This document shows positions 37,234-47,067 of a stretch of DNA of 64,000 bases, piece after piece. Made by a program: the position numbers and the translations under genes. This stretch comes from Bordetella genomosp. 13 (lineage in GTDB: Bacteria; Pseudomonadota; Gammaproteobacteria; Burkholderiales; Burkholderiaceae_B). The first letter of the stretch is position 1. Every line of letters starts with the position of its first letter. The notes beneath the pieces were generated by a model. The model had not been told where the DNA came from and did not search any database. It saw only the letters and a list, made by a program, of their open reading frames with translations. Location of the stretch: positions 620,001 through 684,000 of the forward strand of contig NZ_CP021111.1 in assembly GCF_002119665.1 (NCBI RefSeq). The letters are read 5' to 3'.

Positions 37234-40129
37234 GATTTCGCCACCACTTCTCGAGACCGATCACCGGCAGGATGAGGGCGCCGACAACGATGCTCAAAAG
37301 CACGTCGCCAGCGGAGAGGGGCGCGGACGCGAAGATCTCGTGCATGAACGGGGCGTAGACGAACAGCGCCTGCAGCACGAGGATCGCCGCGATCCCGACG
37401 AACACGGTCTTGTTGCTGAACACCCCGATCTTCAGCATCGAGTCACGCAGCGAGCGGCAGTTGAGCAGGTAGAAGATCTGGAACATGATCACCGTGGTGA
37501 CGGCCATCGTTTGCGCCTTGGCGAGCGCTGCGGGTCCGCTGTCTCCCGCGGCTCGGAACTCGTAGAGGAAGAGCCCGAGCGCCCCGGCGGTCATCAGGAT
37601 CGCCACCACGAAGGTGCGCATGACGACGAACCCGCTCAGCACTGGCGCGGCCGGGTTGCGCGGTGGGCGCCTCATGACGTTGGGCTCTTTCGCCTCGAAC
37701 GCGAGCGGCAGCGCCAGCGCCACCGCCGCTACCAGATTGATCCATAGCAACTGCGCCGGCGTCATCGGCATCAGCAGCTCGCGCATCGTATGGGCGACGC
37801 CGTCGATGACGTGCGTGACATCGGCGAACGGGAAAAAGGCTACCGCCCACATCAGGATCAGCGCCAGCCCGAGGTTGGTCGGCAGCACGAAGGCGAGCGA
37901 CTTGATGAGGTTGTCGTAGACGCGCCGCCCTTCCTCGACCGCCGCGGCGATGGAAGCGAAGTTGTCGTCGGCGAGCACGATCCCCGCCGCCTCCTTGGAG
38001 ACGCTGGTCCCGGTGATCCCCATCGCCACGCCGATATTCGCCTGCTTGAGCGCGGGCGCATCGTTGACGCCGTCGCCGGTCATCGCGACCACTTCGTTGC
38101 GGCTCTGCAGGGCACGCACCAGGCCGAGCTTGTGCTCCGGCGCGACGCGCGCAAAGACGTTGCACGCGCCCGCCGCATCACGCAGCTGCACTTCGGACAT
38201 CTGCGCGAGCTGGGCCCCGGCGATCGCCTTGGGTGCTGCGGGATTCTTAGGGAGGATGTTGAGCTGGTCCGCGATCGCCTGCGCCGTGCCCTGGTGGTCG
38301 CCGGTGATCATCTTCACGGTAATCCCGGCCTGATGGCAGAGCGCGATCGCCGCGATTGCCTCGGGACGCGGCGGGTCGATCATGCCCTGGAGCCCGAGGA
38401 AGGTGAACCCGCTTTGCGTGTCGTGCATCTCGATGCCAGTCTGCCCGCGCGCGGGCTGGGCGGCGAACGCCAGCACCCGCATCCCCTTGGCGGCCAGCTT
38501 TTCGACCTCGCGTAGCACCGCCTCCATATCGAGCACACGGCCGCCCGGCGTCGTGGCGCAACGCTTTAGCACGGCCTCCGGCGCACCCTTGAGCAGGATG
38601 CGTCCGCCGTCCTGCGCGTGGAGTGTGGCCATGAACTGGTTCTCGGACTCGAACGGAATCGTATCCAGGCGCTTGTGTTGCGCCCGCGCTTTCTCCACGT
38701 CCAGCGCGACCTTTTCCGCGGCGACAACGAGCGCGCCCTCCGTCGGATCGCCATGGATCTTCCACTGCCCCTCCTCGTTCGCGAGCGAGGCGTCGTTGCA
38801 CAGCACCCCGGCGAGCAGCAGATCAGTCAGGTCCGCAGGCGCCGTCTTGACGAGCGTTCCCTCGCGCTGCAGTTGCCCCTTGGGCGCGTAGCCGACGCCC
38901 GACACGGCAAAGGCGCCGGAGGCGGGCGTCCAGAGCTCCTGCACGGTCATCTCGTTGCGGGTAAGGGTCCCGGTCTTGTCAGAGCAGATGACGGTGGTCG
39001 AGCCGAGGGTCTCGACGGCGGGGAGCTTGCGCACCACGGCACGGCGCGTCGCCATGCGCTGCACGCCGATCGCCAGCGCGATGGTCACGATCGCCGGCAG
39101 CCCCTCGGGGATGGCGCCCACCGCCAGCGCGATGGCGAAGATGACCGTCTCGCGCAGGGCCGGAAGCCACTCGACCCCGGTCTCGGCCATGGTTCGCCAG
39201 GTCCCGAGCAAGAGGATTCCGATCGCGATGACAACGATCGCGATGGTGATGTACCAGCCGATTTTGGCCAGCGCCTTGGTGAGCGGAGTCTGCAGATCGG
39301 TCGTTTCCCTCAGCATGGTGGAGATGCGGCCGAGCTCGGTCCTGGCGCCGGTCTCGACCACCACCGCGGTCCCCGTCCCGTAGGTGACCAGCGTGCCGCC
39401 AAAGACCATGCAGGTTCGGTCGCCGATGCCCGCCTCGGATGCCACCGGGGCGAGCCGTTTCTCCGTCGGCACCGACTCGCCGGTGAGCGCCGCCTCCTCG
39501 ATCTGCAGGTTGCGCAACTGGATCAGGCGCATGTCCGCGGGCACCTTGTCTCCGCTGGCGAGCAGGACCATGTCGCCGGGGACGAGATCCGCTGCCGGGA
39601 GGGTGAGTTTGCGGCCCTCGCGCAAGGCGGAAACATTCTCCGGCACCATGCGGCTGAGCGCCTCGATCGCCTTGCCGGCCTTGAACTCCTGCACGAAGCC
39701 GATGATCGTGTTGAGCACCACCACCGCCAGGATCACCAGCCCGTTCTTGACCCCGCCGGTGGGGTCGACAGCCATCGCCACCAGCGCCGACACGATCAGC
39801 ACCCAGATCAAGGGGTTGTTGACCTGCCGCCAGATCAGGTCGAGGGCGGTGTCCCCTTTGCCCCGGGGGATCACATTGGACCCGTAGGTCTTCAGACGCT
39901 GCACGGCTTCCGCGTTGGTGAGGCCATCCGGACGCGTCTCCATACGCGCGACCGTCTCGTCCACGCCCAGTGCGTGCCACGGCTGCCGATCCGGCATGCC
40001 CGCAGCGCCGCTGGAACCACCATTCATAGCAGACGCGTTGCTCGTGATGGCTTGTTGCGCCGTTGCTTTCATGCTCAGCTTGTGCACGCGTTCTTCTTGG
40101 TTGCCAGGGAGTCGACTCATGGCAATCAT
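37226..40129 (-). CDS. P-type ATPase, type II (Ca2+/cation pump)
   Basis: 967 aa. Phosphorylation site [10 protein letters not shown] (Asp384), actuator loop [12 protein letters not shown] (216-219), membrane motif PEGLP (341-345) and hinge [27 protein letters not shown] and the eight-to-ten-helix plan place it with Ca2+ or Na+/K+-type pumps (PacL/PMR1-like) and not heavy-metal pumps. Three in-frame ATG codons lie near the start; 40129 overlaps the uspA stop by ATGA and is used. Confidence 0.92.
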   Translation of the reverse strand: MIAMSRLPGNQEERVHKLSMKATAQQAITSNASAMNGGSSGAAGMPDRQPWHALGVDETVARMETRPDGLTNAEAVQRLKTYGSNVIPRGKGDTALDLIWRQVNNPLIWVLIVSALVAMAVDPTGGVKNGLVILAVVVLNTIIGFVQEFKAGKAIEALSRMVPENVSALREGRKLTLPAADLVPGDMVLLASGDKVPADMRLIQLRNLQIEEAALTGESVPTEKRLAPVASEAGIGDRTCMVFGGTLVTYGTGTAVVVETGARTELGRISTMLRETTDLQTPLTKALAKIGWYITIAIVVIAIGILLLGTWRTMAETGVEWLPALRETVIFAIALAVGAIPEGLPAIVTIALAIGVQRMATRRAVVRKLPAVETLGSTTVICSDKTGTLTRNEMTVQELWTPASGAFAVSGVGYAPKGQLQREGTLVKTAPADLTDLLLAGVLCNDASLANEEGQWKIHGDPTEGALVVAAEKVALDVEKARAQHKRLDTIPFESENQFMATLHAQDGGRILLKGAPEAVLKRCATTPGGRVLDMEAVLREVEKLAAKGMRVLAFAAQPARGQTGIEMHDTQSGFTFLGLQGMIDPPRPEAIAAIALCHQAGITVKMITGDHQGTAQAIADQLNILPKNPAAPKAIAGAQLAQMSEVQLRDAAGACNVFARVAPEHKLGLVRALQSRNEVVAMTGDGVNDAPALKQANIGVAMGITGTSVSKEAAGIVLADDNFASIAAAVEEGRRVYDNLIKSLAFVLPTNLGLALILMWAVAFFPFADVTHVIDGVAHTMRELLMPMTPAQLLWINLVAAVALALPLAFEAKEPNVMRRPPRNPAAPVLSGFVVMRTFVVAILMTAGALGLFLYEFRAAGDSGPAALAKAQTMAVTTVIMFQIFYLLNCRSLRDSMLKIGVFSNKTVFVGIAAILVLQALFVYAPFMHEIFASAPLSAGDVLLSIVVGALILPVIGLEKWWRNRG

Positions 40130-40635
40130 TCGGCGGCTGCAAAGAACAACGATGCCAAGCCCGTGCCGACGCCGGCTGGAATGCCGTAGCGTTCCAGCGG
40201 GGACACCGGGTCTCCTGCCACAACCTTGACCGGGACGGTCGTCAGCTCAATCACCTTGTTGATCGTCGAGTTCTCGACCATCCGGATCAGCGAGCTCTTG
40301 CGTGCGGCACCCACCACGATATGGTCGCAGTGGAGGCGGCGCGCCGCGTCGGTAATGACGTATGCCTTTTCCCCAAGTTCCATGTGCGCTTCATAGGGCA
40401 CCCCGAACCTGTCTAGCATCTGTCTGCTTGGCAGCAGCGCCAACTCGGCCTGATCGCGATGGAAATCGTGGCGATCTCTTCTGCTCACGAATCGTGAAAC
40501 GTATTGGGAAAATGGCGTCTGAACATTCAATAGATGAATTTCCAACGCCGCGTTCTTCCTGAACTCATTGACGACGTGCCGCACCGCATGGAGCGAGTTG
40601 CTTGAGCCGTCGACCGGAACGAGTATTTTCAACAT
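40126..40635 (-). CDS. universal stress protein (UspA family)
   Basis: 169 aa from MLKILVPVDGSSNSLHAVRHV. Rossmann-like fold, with the C-terminal HCDHIVVGAARKSSLIRM and NSTINKVIELTTVPVKVVAG block in place of the full G-2x-G-9x-G(S/T) ATP signature; nucleotide binding is uncertain. An extra ~20 aa tail follows the domain. It heads the transcript with the P-type ATPase, VC0807, amphi-Trp and TerB genes. Confidence 0.88.
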   Translation of the reverse strand: MLKILVPVDGSSNSLHAVRHVVNEFRKNAALEIHLLNVQTPFSQYVSRFVSRRDRHDFHRDQAELALLPSRQMLDRFGVPYEAHMELGEKAYVITDAARRLHCDHIVVGAARKSSLIRMVENSTINKVIELTTVPVKVVAGDPVSPLERYGIPAGVGTGLASLFFAAAE

Positions 40636-40748
40636 GGCGCGGGTTCCTTTCCAATGGCCAGCTATAGTCGGGAAATCAGATCGAACGGCAGTAGGACTCA
40701 GACCACCACCGCGCCCAGCAACAGGCGGGCTGCAAGCCGCGTGCGCAT

Positions 40749-41624
40749 TCATTGCGCTGCCTTGAGCGCCGCGATGCGTTTGGTCAGCGGCGGGTGGGTC
40801 ATGAACAGGCGCTTGAGACCCGACGCACCTCCGCCGGCGATGCCGAAGGCCGTCATCTTGTCGGGCAGGGACGCAGGCTGCAGCGCACTGAGCCGCTCCA
40901 ACGCTGCAATCATGGCGCCGCGCCCGGCCAGTGACGCGCCGCCCGCGTCGGCGCGGAACTCCCGTTGGCGCGAGAACCACATGACGATGAGGGAGGCCAG
41001 GATGCCCAGCACCAAGTCGGCGATGATGACCGTCACCCAGAATGCCGGGCCGTGCCCGTTCTCGCTCTTGAAGATTATCCGGTCCACCGTGTGGCCGATC
41101 ACCCGCGAGAGGAACAGCACGAAGGTGTTCACCACGCCCTGGATCAGCGCCAGCGTCACCATGTCGCCATTGGCGGCGTGCGCGACTTCATGGCCCAGCA
41201 CGGCTTCTGCCTCCTCGCGCGTCATCTGCTGCAAGAGGCCGGTGGAGACGGCGATCAGCGCCTTGTTCCTGCTCATCCCGGTGGCGAAGGCGTTGACGTC
41301 GGGCGCGTCGTAAATGCCTACCTCGGGCATGCCTATGCCCGCCTGCCGCGCGTACTTGCGAACCGTATCTACCAGCCAGGCTTCGGTCGTATTCGATGGC
41401 GCCTTGATCACCCGCACGCCCATCATCTTCTTGGCCATCCACTTGGAGACGGCCAGCGAGATGAGCGATCCGCCGAAGCCCATCACCGCGGCGAAGATCA
41501 GCAGCGCCGTCAAGTTCAGTCCCTGTTCGTTCAGCCATGGCTCCACCCCCAGCAGGCGCATGCTGACCGAGAGCACCAGCAAAATGGCCAGGTTGGTGGC
41601 GAGAAACAGGACGATGCGCTTCAT
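40749..41624 (-). CDS. htpX: membrane-bound zinc protease HtpX
   Basis: 291 aa. N-terminal membrane hairpin, zinc motif [12 protein letters not shown] (His145, His149), then the third ligand region [10 protein letters not shown], and C-terminal [16 protein letters not shown]. HtpX degrades misfolded inner-membrane proteins together with FtsH. Consistent with the other stress genes (UspA, BI-1). A 113-bp gap to uspA suggests its own terminator or promoter between them. Confidence 0.95.
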   Translation of the reverse strand: MKRIVLFLATNLAILLVLSVSMRLLGVEPWLNEQGLNLTALLIFAAVMGFGGSLISLAVSKWMAKKMMGVRVIKAPSNTTEAWLVDTVRKYARQAGIGMPEVGIYDAPDVNAFATGMSRNKALIAVSTGLLQQMTREEAEAVLGHEVAHAANGDMVTLALIQGVVNTFVLFLSRVIGHTVDRIIFKSENGHGPAFWVTVIIADLVLGILASLIVMWFSRQREFRADAGGASLAGRGAMIAALERLSALQPASLPDKMTAFGIAGGGASGLKRLFMTHPPLTKRIAALKAAQ

Positions 41625-41640
41625 GCTCGGCTCCCTGGCA

Positions 41641-42252
41641 TCATTGCCGTGAGGAATGTTGCAAACGAACTTCGATCAAACCGCCCGGGCGGCGCATCAG
41701 CGCGAACTCGATGGACTCCTGACTATGTCGAAACCGGTGCCTTTCCTCCTCTGGCATGGCGGAAATCACCTCCTGGACGAACCCGGCGTCGGCGAAGCCC
41801 CGGACATAGTGCGCCAGCGCCGCGTCGAAACCCGCGCGGCCGGCGTAACGCACTTCGGTCGTCTCGCCATCGCGCGCGTAATGACTGCGCACCAGGCCTG
41901 GGAAGCGCGGGACCGGGCCGAGGTCGGTGCCGCTGACATCGCGCGCGGGCGGCGCTTCGCCGAGGCCCGGCAGCCACCGGTCCGCCTGCTCCTGAATGCC
42001 CGGCAGCCAGCGCTCCGCCTGCTCCTTGAGACCGGGCGCTGCCTGTTCAACCGTTGCCGCCGCCTCGTCGGCCAAACGCTTGCCGGTCTCCGTCGCCACC
42101 GGCGCCTGCGCCCACAGCCAGGACAACAGCGCGATGCCGGCCCAGACGAGCAGGCCGACGATGGCGAAGGCGAGCCCGCCCAGGATCAGCCAGGTGCGCG
42201 CCCGAATATTTCCCAGCCACGATGCGGCCTGCGCCAAGTTTCTTTTTGCCAT
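41641..42252 (-). CDS. hypothetical single-span membrane protein
   Basis: 203 aa. One membrane helix near residues 20-50 ([30 protein letters not shown]) and a periplasmic or cytosolic soluble part with repeated [24 protein letters not shown]. The later part ([27 protein letters not shown]) is folded-looking. No family is recognised. Its start overlaps the PII gene stop (TGATG), placing it in the sbtA-PII unit. Confidence 0.6.
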   Translation of the reverse strand: MAKRNLAQAASWLGNIRARTWLILGGLAFAIVGLLVWAGIALLSWLWAQAPVATETGKRLADEAAATVEQAAPGLKEQAERWLPGIQEQADRWLPGLGEAPPARDVSGTDLGPVPRFPGLVRSHYARDGETTEVRYAGRAGFDAALAHYVRGFADAGFVQEVISAMPEEERHRFRHSQESIEFALMRRPGGLIEVRLQHSSRQ

Positions 42253-42554
42253 CAGAACTTCTCCGGCCGCAGCACCGCGACGTCGGACACGAACAGGATC
42301 ATGGCGTAGTTCTCGTAGTAGCGGGCCTGCAGATGTGCGGCGATGGCCTCGGCGGTCGCCGCATCGCATACGACCTCGATGCGGATGTTGCTGCTCGCAT
42401 CCCACGCGGAGCTGCGCACGCCCCGGCTGCCCTTGCCGCGGGCGTCGGTAATGGTGTAGCCCCGGACTCCCAGGCGTTCGAGGTCCTTGATCAAGACGCT
42501 CTCCAGGGCGGCCTCGGTGATGATGGTCAGCAGTTTGCGCATCGAACTGTTCAT
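42252..42554 (-). CDS. PII-like signalling protein, SbtB type
   Basis: 100 aa ferredoxin-like PII fold. GVRGYTITDARGKGSRGVRSS is the T-loop segment in the SbtB style (GKGSR) and lacks the Tyr51 uridylylation site of GlnB. The C-terminus is short. SbtB proteins bind cAMP/adenine nucleotides and control the adjacent SbtA transporter. Lies 4 bp after sbtA. Confidence 0.85.
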   Translation of the reverse strand: MNSSMRKLLTIITEAALESVLIKDLERLGVRGYTITDARGKGSRGVRSSAWDASSNIRIEVVCDAATAEAIAAHLQARYYENYAMILFVSDVAVLRPEKF

Positions 42555-42558
42555 GAAC

Positions 42559-43509
42559 CTAGCCTCCGGTCAGGGCGAATGCTTGCGTCGCCATGGCGTG
42601 ATAGAGCGGAATGCCGACCAGGACGTTGAACGGGAAAGTGACGCCCAAGGAAGCGGCCAGCGACAGCGTCGGGTTGGCCTCCGGCACCGAAATGCGCATG
42701 GCGGCGGGCACGGCGATGTAGGACGCACTCGCTGCCAGGATGGCCAGCATGGCCGTGCCCCCCAGCGACAGCCCGAGTCCGTAACCCAGCGCGATGCCCA
42801 CCACGGAGGAGAACAGCGGCATGCCGATGCCGAACAGCACGAGGAACAGGCCGTGCCGCCGCAGGCTGCCGAACTGGGCGGCCGTGATCAGCCCCATTTC
42901 CAGGAGGAACAGGGCAAGGATTCCCTTGAACAGATCGAAGAACAGCGGCTTGACGGAAGTCAGTCCCTCCGGGCCGGCGGCCCAGCCGATCAGCAGCCCG
43001 CCGACGAGCAGCACGATGCCCTTGCCCAGAAACACCTCATGCGCGACCGTGCCGATCCGCATGTCACGGGAGAACCCGCGGGCCAGCAGGATCCCCACCA
43101 GGATGGCCGGGATCTCCAGCACGGCGAGCAGGAACGGCATGTGCGACTCGAACTCGATCTGCCGGCTGGCGAAATAGGTGGTGGCGACGGCATAGGTGCC
43201 GACGCTCACCGAGCCATAGTGGGCGGCAACGGATGCCGCGTCCGCACGGGGGAAACGCCCCATGAACCGCAGCACCGGAAAGGCGACCAGCGGCAACAGT
43301 ACGCCCATCGCCATGACCGCGAGGGCTTGCAGCGCGAGGTCACCGAAGGGTTGCCTGGCGAGTTCGATGCCGCCCTTGAGGCCGATGGCGAGCAGCAGCA
43401 GCATGCTCACCAGTTCATAGACGGCCGCGGGCAGTCGCAGCTCCGAGCGCAGCAGGCCAGCGGCCAAGCCGAGCAGGAAGAACAGCAGGACGGGGTCGAG
43501 GGTGCTCAA
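42559..43509 (-). CDS. sbtA: Na+-dependent bicarbonate permease, SbtA family
   Basis: 316 aa, about ten helices. SELRLPAAVYELVSMLLLLAIGLKGGIELA and AHYGSVSVGTYAVATTYFASRQI near the N-terminus, and ASASYIAVPAAMRISVPEANPTLSLAASLGVTFPFNVLVGIPLY near the C-terminus, are the SbtA (DUF897) core. It takes up HCO3- with Na+ in cyanobacteria and some chemoautotrophs. Directly followed by the SbtB-like PII gene, which is the conserved pair. Divergent from nhaR2 across the hypothetical 43506 gene. Confidence 0.92.
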   Translation of the reverse strand: MSTLDPVLLFFLLGLAAGLLRSELRLPAAVYELVSMLLLLAIGLKGGIELARQPFGDLALQALAVMAMGVLLPLVAFPVLRFMGRFPRADAASVAAHYGSVSVGTYAVATTYFASRQIEFESHMPFLLAVLEIPAILVGILLARGFSRDMRIGTVAHEVFLGKGIVLLVGGLLIGWAAGPEGLTSVKPLFFDLFKGILALFLLEMGLITAAQFGSLRRHGLFLVLFGIGMPLFSSVVGIALGYGLGLSLGGTAMLAILAASASYIAVPAAMRISVPEANPTLSLAASLGVTFPFNVLVGIPLYHAMATQAFALTGG

Positions 43510-44036
43510 GATGGCGTTCCTTCATCGTGCGGCTGCGCCGATGGCAGGACCAGGCTGCCGCCGGCGTCCTGGTAGATCGGCGGCAGCACGAGTTCCGGGT
43601 AGCGTGCTTCGAGCACCTGCAGCTCCGCGCTCACGCTGGAGTCGGGCGCATTGCCTGCGAAGACCGGGATGAAGCGTGCGGCGAGCGTGGTCGCGTCTTC
43701 ATGGCCGAAGCAGTCCAACAGCGCCGCCACCAGGTCGACGCGGGAGACGGCGCTTGCCGCCGTCTCGAGCCAGCACAGCATCCAGATCCCGTTGATCCCT
43801 GTTGTCTCCAGGATACGGACGGTTCGCCGCGCGCCGGCCGCATCCGGCAGAACCAGCGCGCACGGCAAGTTCGCCACGCCTTCTTCGTCGATCCAGATGC
43901 CTTGCACGGTTTCAACGTCGCTGGCGGGCAACCGGCGGCGCAGAATCGACAGGTAAGCGGCCAGATCTTCGCTGGCGCGCTCCAGATCCCCATCGCTGCG
44001 CACGAGCAAGAAGGCGCTTCTGGACTCGGTCGGCAT
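43506..44036 (-). CDS. hypothetical protein upstream of sbtA
   Basis: 176 aa from MPTESRSAFLLVRSDGDLERASEDL (an ATG at 44066 is the alternative). Soluble, mixed alpha/beta, with SEDLAAYLSILRRRLP and VAALLDCFGHEDATTLAARFIPVFAG. No family is recognised. Its stop overlaps the sbtA start by ATGA, so it is probably a specific partner or regulator of the transport unit. Confidence 0.6.
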   Translation of the reverse strand: MPTESRSAFLLVRSDGDLERASEDLAAYLSILRRRLPASDVETVQGIWIDEEGVANLPCALVLPDAAGARRTVRILETTGINGIWMLCWLETAASAVSRVDLVAALLDCFGHEDATTLAARFIPVFAGNAPDSSVSAELQVLEARYPELVLPPIYQDAGGSLVLPSAQPHDEGTPS

Positions 44037-44125
44037 GTCTTCATCCCCTGCGTAGGTGGCGGGCACTGGACGCTTCTCACCACGAGCGCCTGAGGCGCGA
44101 AAGGCCGTGCAGGACCCGTCCTGTT

Positions 44126-44142
44126 GTTACCCGGAAGGTAAC
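44126..44142. promoter_or_regulatory. palindrome between sbtA unit and nhaR2
   Basis: GTTACC-CGGAA-GGTAAC, perfect 6-bp arms, in the divergent intergenic region. Candidate operator for the sbtA unit. Confidence 0.4.
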
Positions 44143-44200
44143 CTGGTGAATTTTGACGGTCTGGATGATTCATATAAAGTCGAATATAATTCACAGACAC

Positions 44201-44218
44201 TTCGTAAAAAGTTGCGAA
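44201..44218. promoter_or_regulatory. TTCG...CGAA box before nhaR2
   Basis: TTCGTAAAAAGTTGCGAA sits 9-26 bp before the nhaR2 ATG, the same position as the TTCGG...CCGAA box has before nhaR1, and likewise has an A/T centre. A LysR autoregulatory site is likely. Confidence 0.5.
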
Positions 44219-44227
44219 TAGCAGATA

Positions 44228-45148
44228 ATGAATCTCAAACACCTGCGCTACTTCTGGGCGGTGGCCCACGCCGGGAGTGTGGCGGCGGCGTCCAATCAGT
44301 TGCATCTGACGCCGCAAACCGTCAGCGCCCAAATCAAGCTGCTCGAGGACGACCTCGGAACGGCCTTGTTCAAGCCTGCCGGACGCGGACTCGAACTCAC
44401 CGAGGCGGGGCGCGTTGCGCTGTCCTACGCCGACGAGATCTTCGCGCTGGGTCACGAGATGGTCTCCTCGCTGCGGGCGAACGCAATCCCGGAGCAGACG
44501 ATGGCTACGTTTCGCGTCGGTATTTCCGATGCGATCCCCAAGTCGCTGACACACCGGTTGCTGGCTTCGCTGAAGAGGGTGGAGAAGCCGATACGGCTGG
44601 TGTGCCACGAGGGCACGATCGACTGGTTGCTCGGGGAATTGGCACTGCACCGGCTGGAGATGGTGCTGGCCGATCGCCCGATGCCGGCAGGGTTGGCGGT
44701 CCGCGGCCACAGCCGCAAGCTGGGTGAAAGTGCCGTCGCCTTTTTTGCCGCGCCCGAGCTGGCGCGGCGCGGCGCGGCTTTTCCAGCCTGTCTGAACGGG
44801 GCGCCACTGCTGCTGCCCGGTCAGAACGCGGCGGTACGGGGCGAGATCGACCTCTGGCTGGGCGAGTCACGCCTGTACCCACGGGTCATCGGGGAGTTCG
44901 ATGACAGCGCCCTGATGAAGGTCTTTGCACAGGCGGGTGAAGGCTATTTCCCCGCGCCCGCGATCCTCTCGGACGAGATCTGCGCGCGCTACGGCGTCAG
45001 CGAGGTGGGGCGGCTGGAGGAGGTGCGCGAGGCATTCTGGCTGATCAGCACGGAACGGCGCATCCAGCATCCGGAGGTTCGCGCCGTCCTGGAAGCCGCC
45101 CGCGGCGCGGTCTTCGTTCCGCAGGGCGACGGCCAAATGGCGCGGTAA
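44228..45148 (+). CDS. nhaR: NhaR-type LysR transcriptional regulator (second copy)
   Basis: 306 aa. MNLKHLRYFWAVAHAGSVAAASNQLHLTPQTVSAQIKLLE is the winged helix; VGISDAIPKSLTHRLLASL and FDDSALMKVFAQAGEGYFPAP parallel the first NhaR at 10903, but identity is moderate. It is divergent from the hypothetical-sbtA-PII unit, so Na+-responsive control of Na+/HCO3- uptake is the simplest reading (inference). Confidence 0.88.
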   Translation: MNLKHLRYFWAVAHAGSVAAASNQLHLTPQTVSAQIKLLEDDLGTALFKPAGRGLELTEAGRVALSYADEIFALGHEMVSSLRANAIPEQTMATFRVGISDAIPKSLTHRLLASLKRVEKPIRLVCHEGTIDWLLGELALHRLEMVLADRPMPAGLAVRGHSRKLGESAVAFFAAPELARRGAAFPACLNGAPLLLPGQNAAVRGEIDLWLGESRLYPRVIGEFDDSALMKVFAQAGEGYFPAPAILSDEICARYGVSEVGRLEEVREAFWLISTERRIQHPEVRAVLEAARGAVFVPQGDGQMAR

Positions 45149-45165
45149 ATGCGGGAGTCCTGATC

Positions 45166-46116
45166 ATGTTGCAACTTACTTCCCACCCGGACGATCTGTC
45201 CACCGCCGTGAACCTGCTGCGGGCGGGGGAACTCGTGGCGCTGCCTTTCGAGACCGTTTATGGGTTGGCCGCCGATGCGACCAACCCCGATGCCTTGCGC
45301 GCGATCTTTCGCGCCAAAGGCCGCCCGGCCGATCACCCGCTGATCGTGCATCTCGCCGCCACCGAGCAACTGTCGGACTGGGTCACCGAGGTACCGGAGG
45401 TGGTCTGGCGGCTGGCTTCGGCCTTTTGGCCAGGTCCGCTCACCCTGGTGCTGCCTGCCGCGCGAACGGTTTCGCCGCTGGTGACCGGCGGCCAAACGAC
45501 CGTCGCGCTACGCGTGCCGGCACATCCGGTACCGCAGGCCGTCTTGCGACAGTTCGGTCGGGGCCTGGCCGCGCCATCCGCGAATCCTTTTGGTCAAATC
45601 AGTCCGACCACGGCGGCGCATGTGCGGCGACACCTGGCCGGAAAGATCGCGGCGGTGGTCGATGGCGGCCCCTGCCTGGTCGGCATCGAGTCGACCATCG
45701 TCGATCTCAGTCGTGAACATCCGCGCATTCTGCGTCCCGGCGCCATCACCACCGATATGCTCGCGCGCCACCTGTTTCTTGCGGGCACCGTTGCTGCGGC
45801 AGCGCCTCGCGTGCCAGGCGCCCTGGCCTCGCATTACGCGCCGCGCACGCCGTGCTACCGGATCCCGGCCGGGCTGGCCGAGGCGCCGTTTCCAGGCCGG
45901 CGTACCGGGCTGCTTGCGCAGCGCCCCGCAAATTGGCCGGTGGCGAAGTTCTGGCCGATGCCCTCGCAGTCCGAAGACTATGCGCGCGCGCTTTACGCGG
46001 CTTTGCACGAGGCCGATGCCACCAGTTGCGAGGTCTTGCTGATTGCGCTGCCGCCGGACGAACCGGCATGGGCGGCCATACACGACCGCTTGCGCCGTGC
46101 GACCCGATCTCTTTAG
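45166..46116 (+). CDS. L-threonylcarbamoyladenylate synthase, Sua5/YrdC type
   Basis: 316 aa. YrdC domain: LPFETVYGLAADATNPDALRAIFRAKGRPADHPLIVHL, then LRVPAHPVPQAVLR and the nucleotide site APSANPFGQISPTTAAHV, VDGGPCLVGIESTIVD, ILRPGAIT. The C-terminal Sua5 domain follows PGALASHYAP. It makes the t6A precursor for tRNA. 17 bp after nhaR2 and same strand, so co-transcription is possible. Downstream is the wrecked methyltransferase. Confidence 0.94.
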   Translation: MLQLTSHPDDLSTAVNLLRAGELVALPFETVYGLAADATNPDALRAIFRAKGRPADHPLIVHLAATEQLSDWVTEVPEVVWRLASAFWPGPLTLVLPAARTVSPLVTGGQTTVALRVPAHPVPQAVLRQFGRGLAAPSANPFGQISPTTAAHVRRHLAGKIAAVVDGGPCLVGIESTIVDLSREHPRILRPGAITTDMLARHLFLAGTVAAAAPRVPGALASHYAPRTPCYRIPAGLAEAPFPGRRTGLLAQRPANWPVAKFWPMPSQSEDYARALYAALHEADATSCEVLLIALPPDEPAWAAIHDRLRRATRSL

Positions 46117-46189
46117 CGGACGGTGGCAGCGCAGCTTGGCGGAACGCCGCCTCAATGCGTGCGGGAGCGAGCAGTTCACGAGGGCACGC

Positions 46190-46830
46190 AACTAAAGCAG
46201 GGGCGCGCGGACGCCTGAACGCAGCGACGCAAATCGCGGCTTCGCTGATGTCCACGCATAGACTCGCCCGTAGAGCGTCGAGCGAATCACCTCCCTCGTG
46301 GACGGCTGACCTTGCGAGCGAAGATGAACGAAGCGCCACAACGCTTCGGCCTGGAAGACACCGGAGCAGCACGTCAAATCCAGCACCGCTCCCGTCCAGA
46401 TAGGCCATCCATGACCTCATCGAGGATCAGCGAGACGACGACGGACAGTCGCGTGTAGTGCACGCCGTTTTGCAACGCTTCTGTGCGCTTTCCATCTGTC
46501 CACGGCTCAGCGTGCGCGAACTGCTCGTAGATCGAGCTGATGAGCTCGATCGGAATCACCTCGAACTGGTAGGGGAAGAAGCTGAGCTGCCCGCTTTCAG
46601 GATCGACAGCCGCCAGGAACTCCGCAACCCGCGTCAAGTGGTGAGCGGCCGGTGTCGTTTTCACCAAAGAAGGCGGAAACATATCGCCGTTGAGGGTCTG
46701 GGCCAGCCATGCGAACAGCTTGCTGGTCGCTGGCCGGTCGCGCAGTCCCGCCGGCAACGCCGTGCGGCCGCATACCCGCTTCAACCGCGTCGCACTAACG
46801 ATCTGGCGGTCTGGCCCAGCGAGCACACTC
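46190..46830 (-). pseudogene. N6-adenine DNA methyltransferase remnant
   Basis: Minus-strand homology runs through at least three frames. The first contains FAWLAQTLNGDMFPP, LSFFPYQFEVIPIELISSIY and GVHYTRLSVVVSLILDEVMDGL, typical of large N-6 DNA methylases. After about 46380 it shifts to LDLTCCSGVFQAEALWRFVHL, the SAM-binding motif I with Gly changed to Cys. After about 46270 it shifts again to VDISEAAICVAAF. The rest of the gene, including the catalytic NPP(Y/F) motif, is absent. A dead gene cut at the edge of the metabolic block. Confidence 0.8.
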
Positions 46831-47038
46831 CTATCACCCGTCGGTCTTAGGCGGAGTCTCGTTAGAAAATTTGCTATTTTCTTCCACGTATGGGCGTGCT
46901 TCTCAACAGGGATAGGCCGGTTCAGCCGCCTATCCCACAAGCTTTCCAAGCATCCGAAAATTGTGACCATCAGAGCGCATCGCGAACGTGGCAACCGGAG
47001 CCTTCCAGAGCAGTTCTTGTGGAGATGGGCAAGAGGCA

Positions 47039-47063
47039 CAGGCGCCCCCGGAAGGGGCGCCTG
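47039..47063 (-). terminator. 10-bp perfect stem-loop downstream of radC
   Basis: CAGGCGCCCC-CGGAA-GGGGCGCCTG, a 10-bp perfect stem with 5-nt loop 5 bp past the radC stop. No T-tract follows on the minus strand. Confidence 0.5.
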
Positions 47064-47067
47064 CGGA

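Noticed and set aside
38618..40189. 523-codon plus-strand open frame over the P-type ATPase
   Set aside because: Antisense to a conserved pump with all catalytic motifs; no recognisable domain itself.
46117..46190. Possible start of another gene after the Sua5 gene
   Set aside because: Only fragmentary frames without homology; the region is the junction with the methyltransferase remnant.
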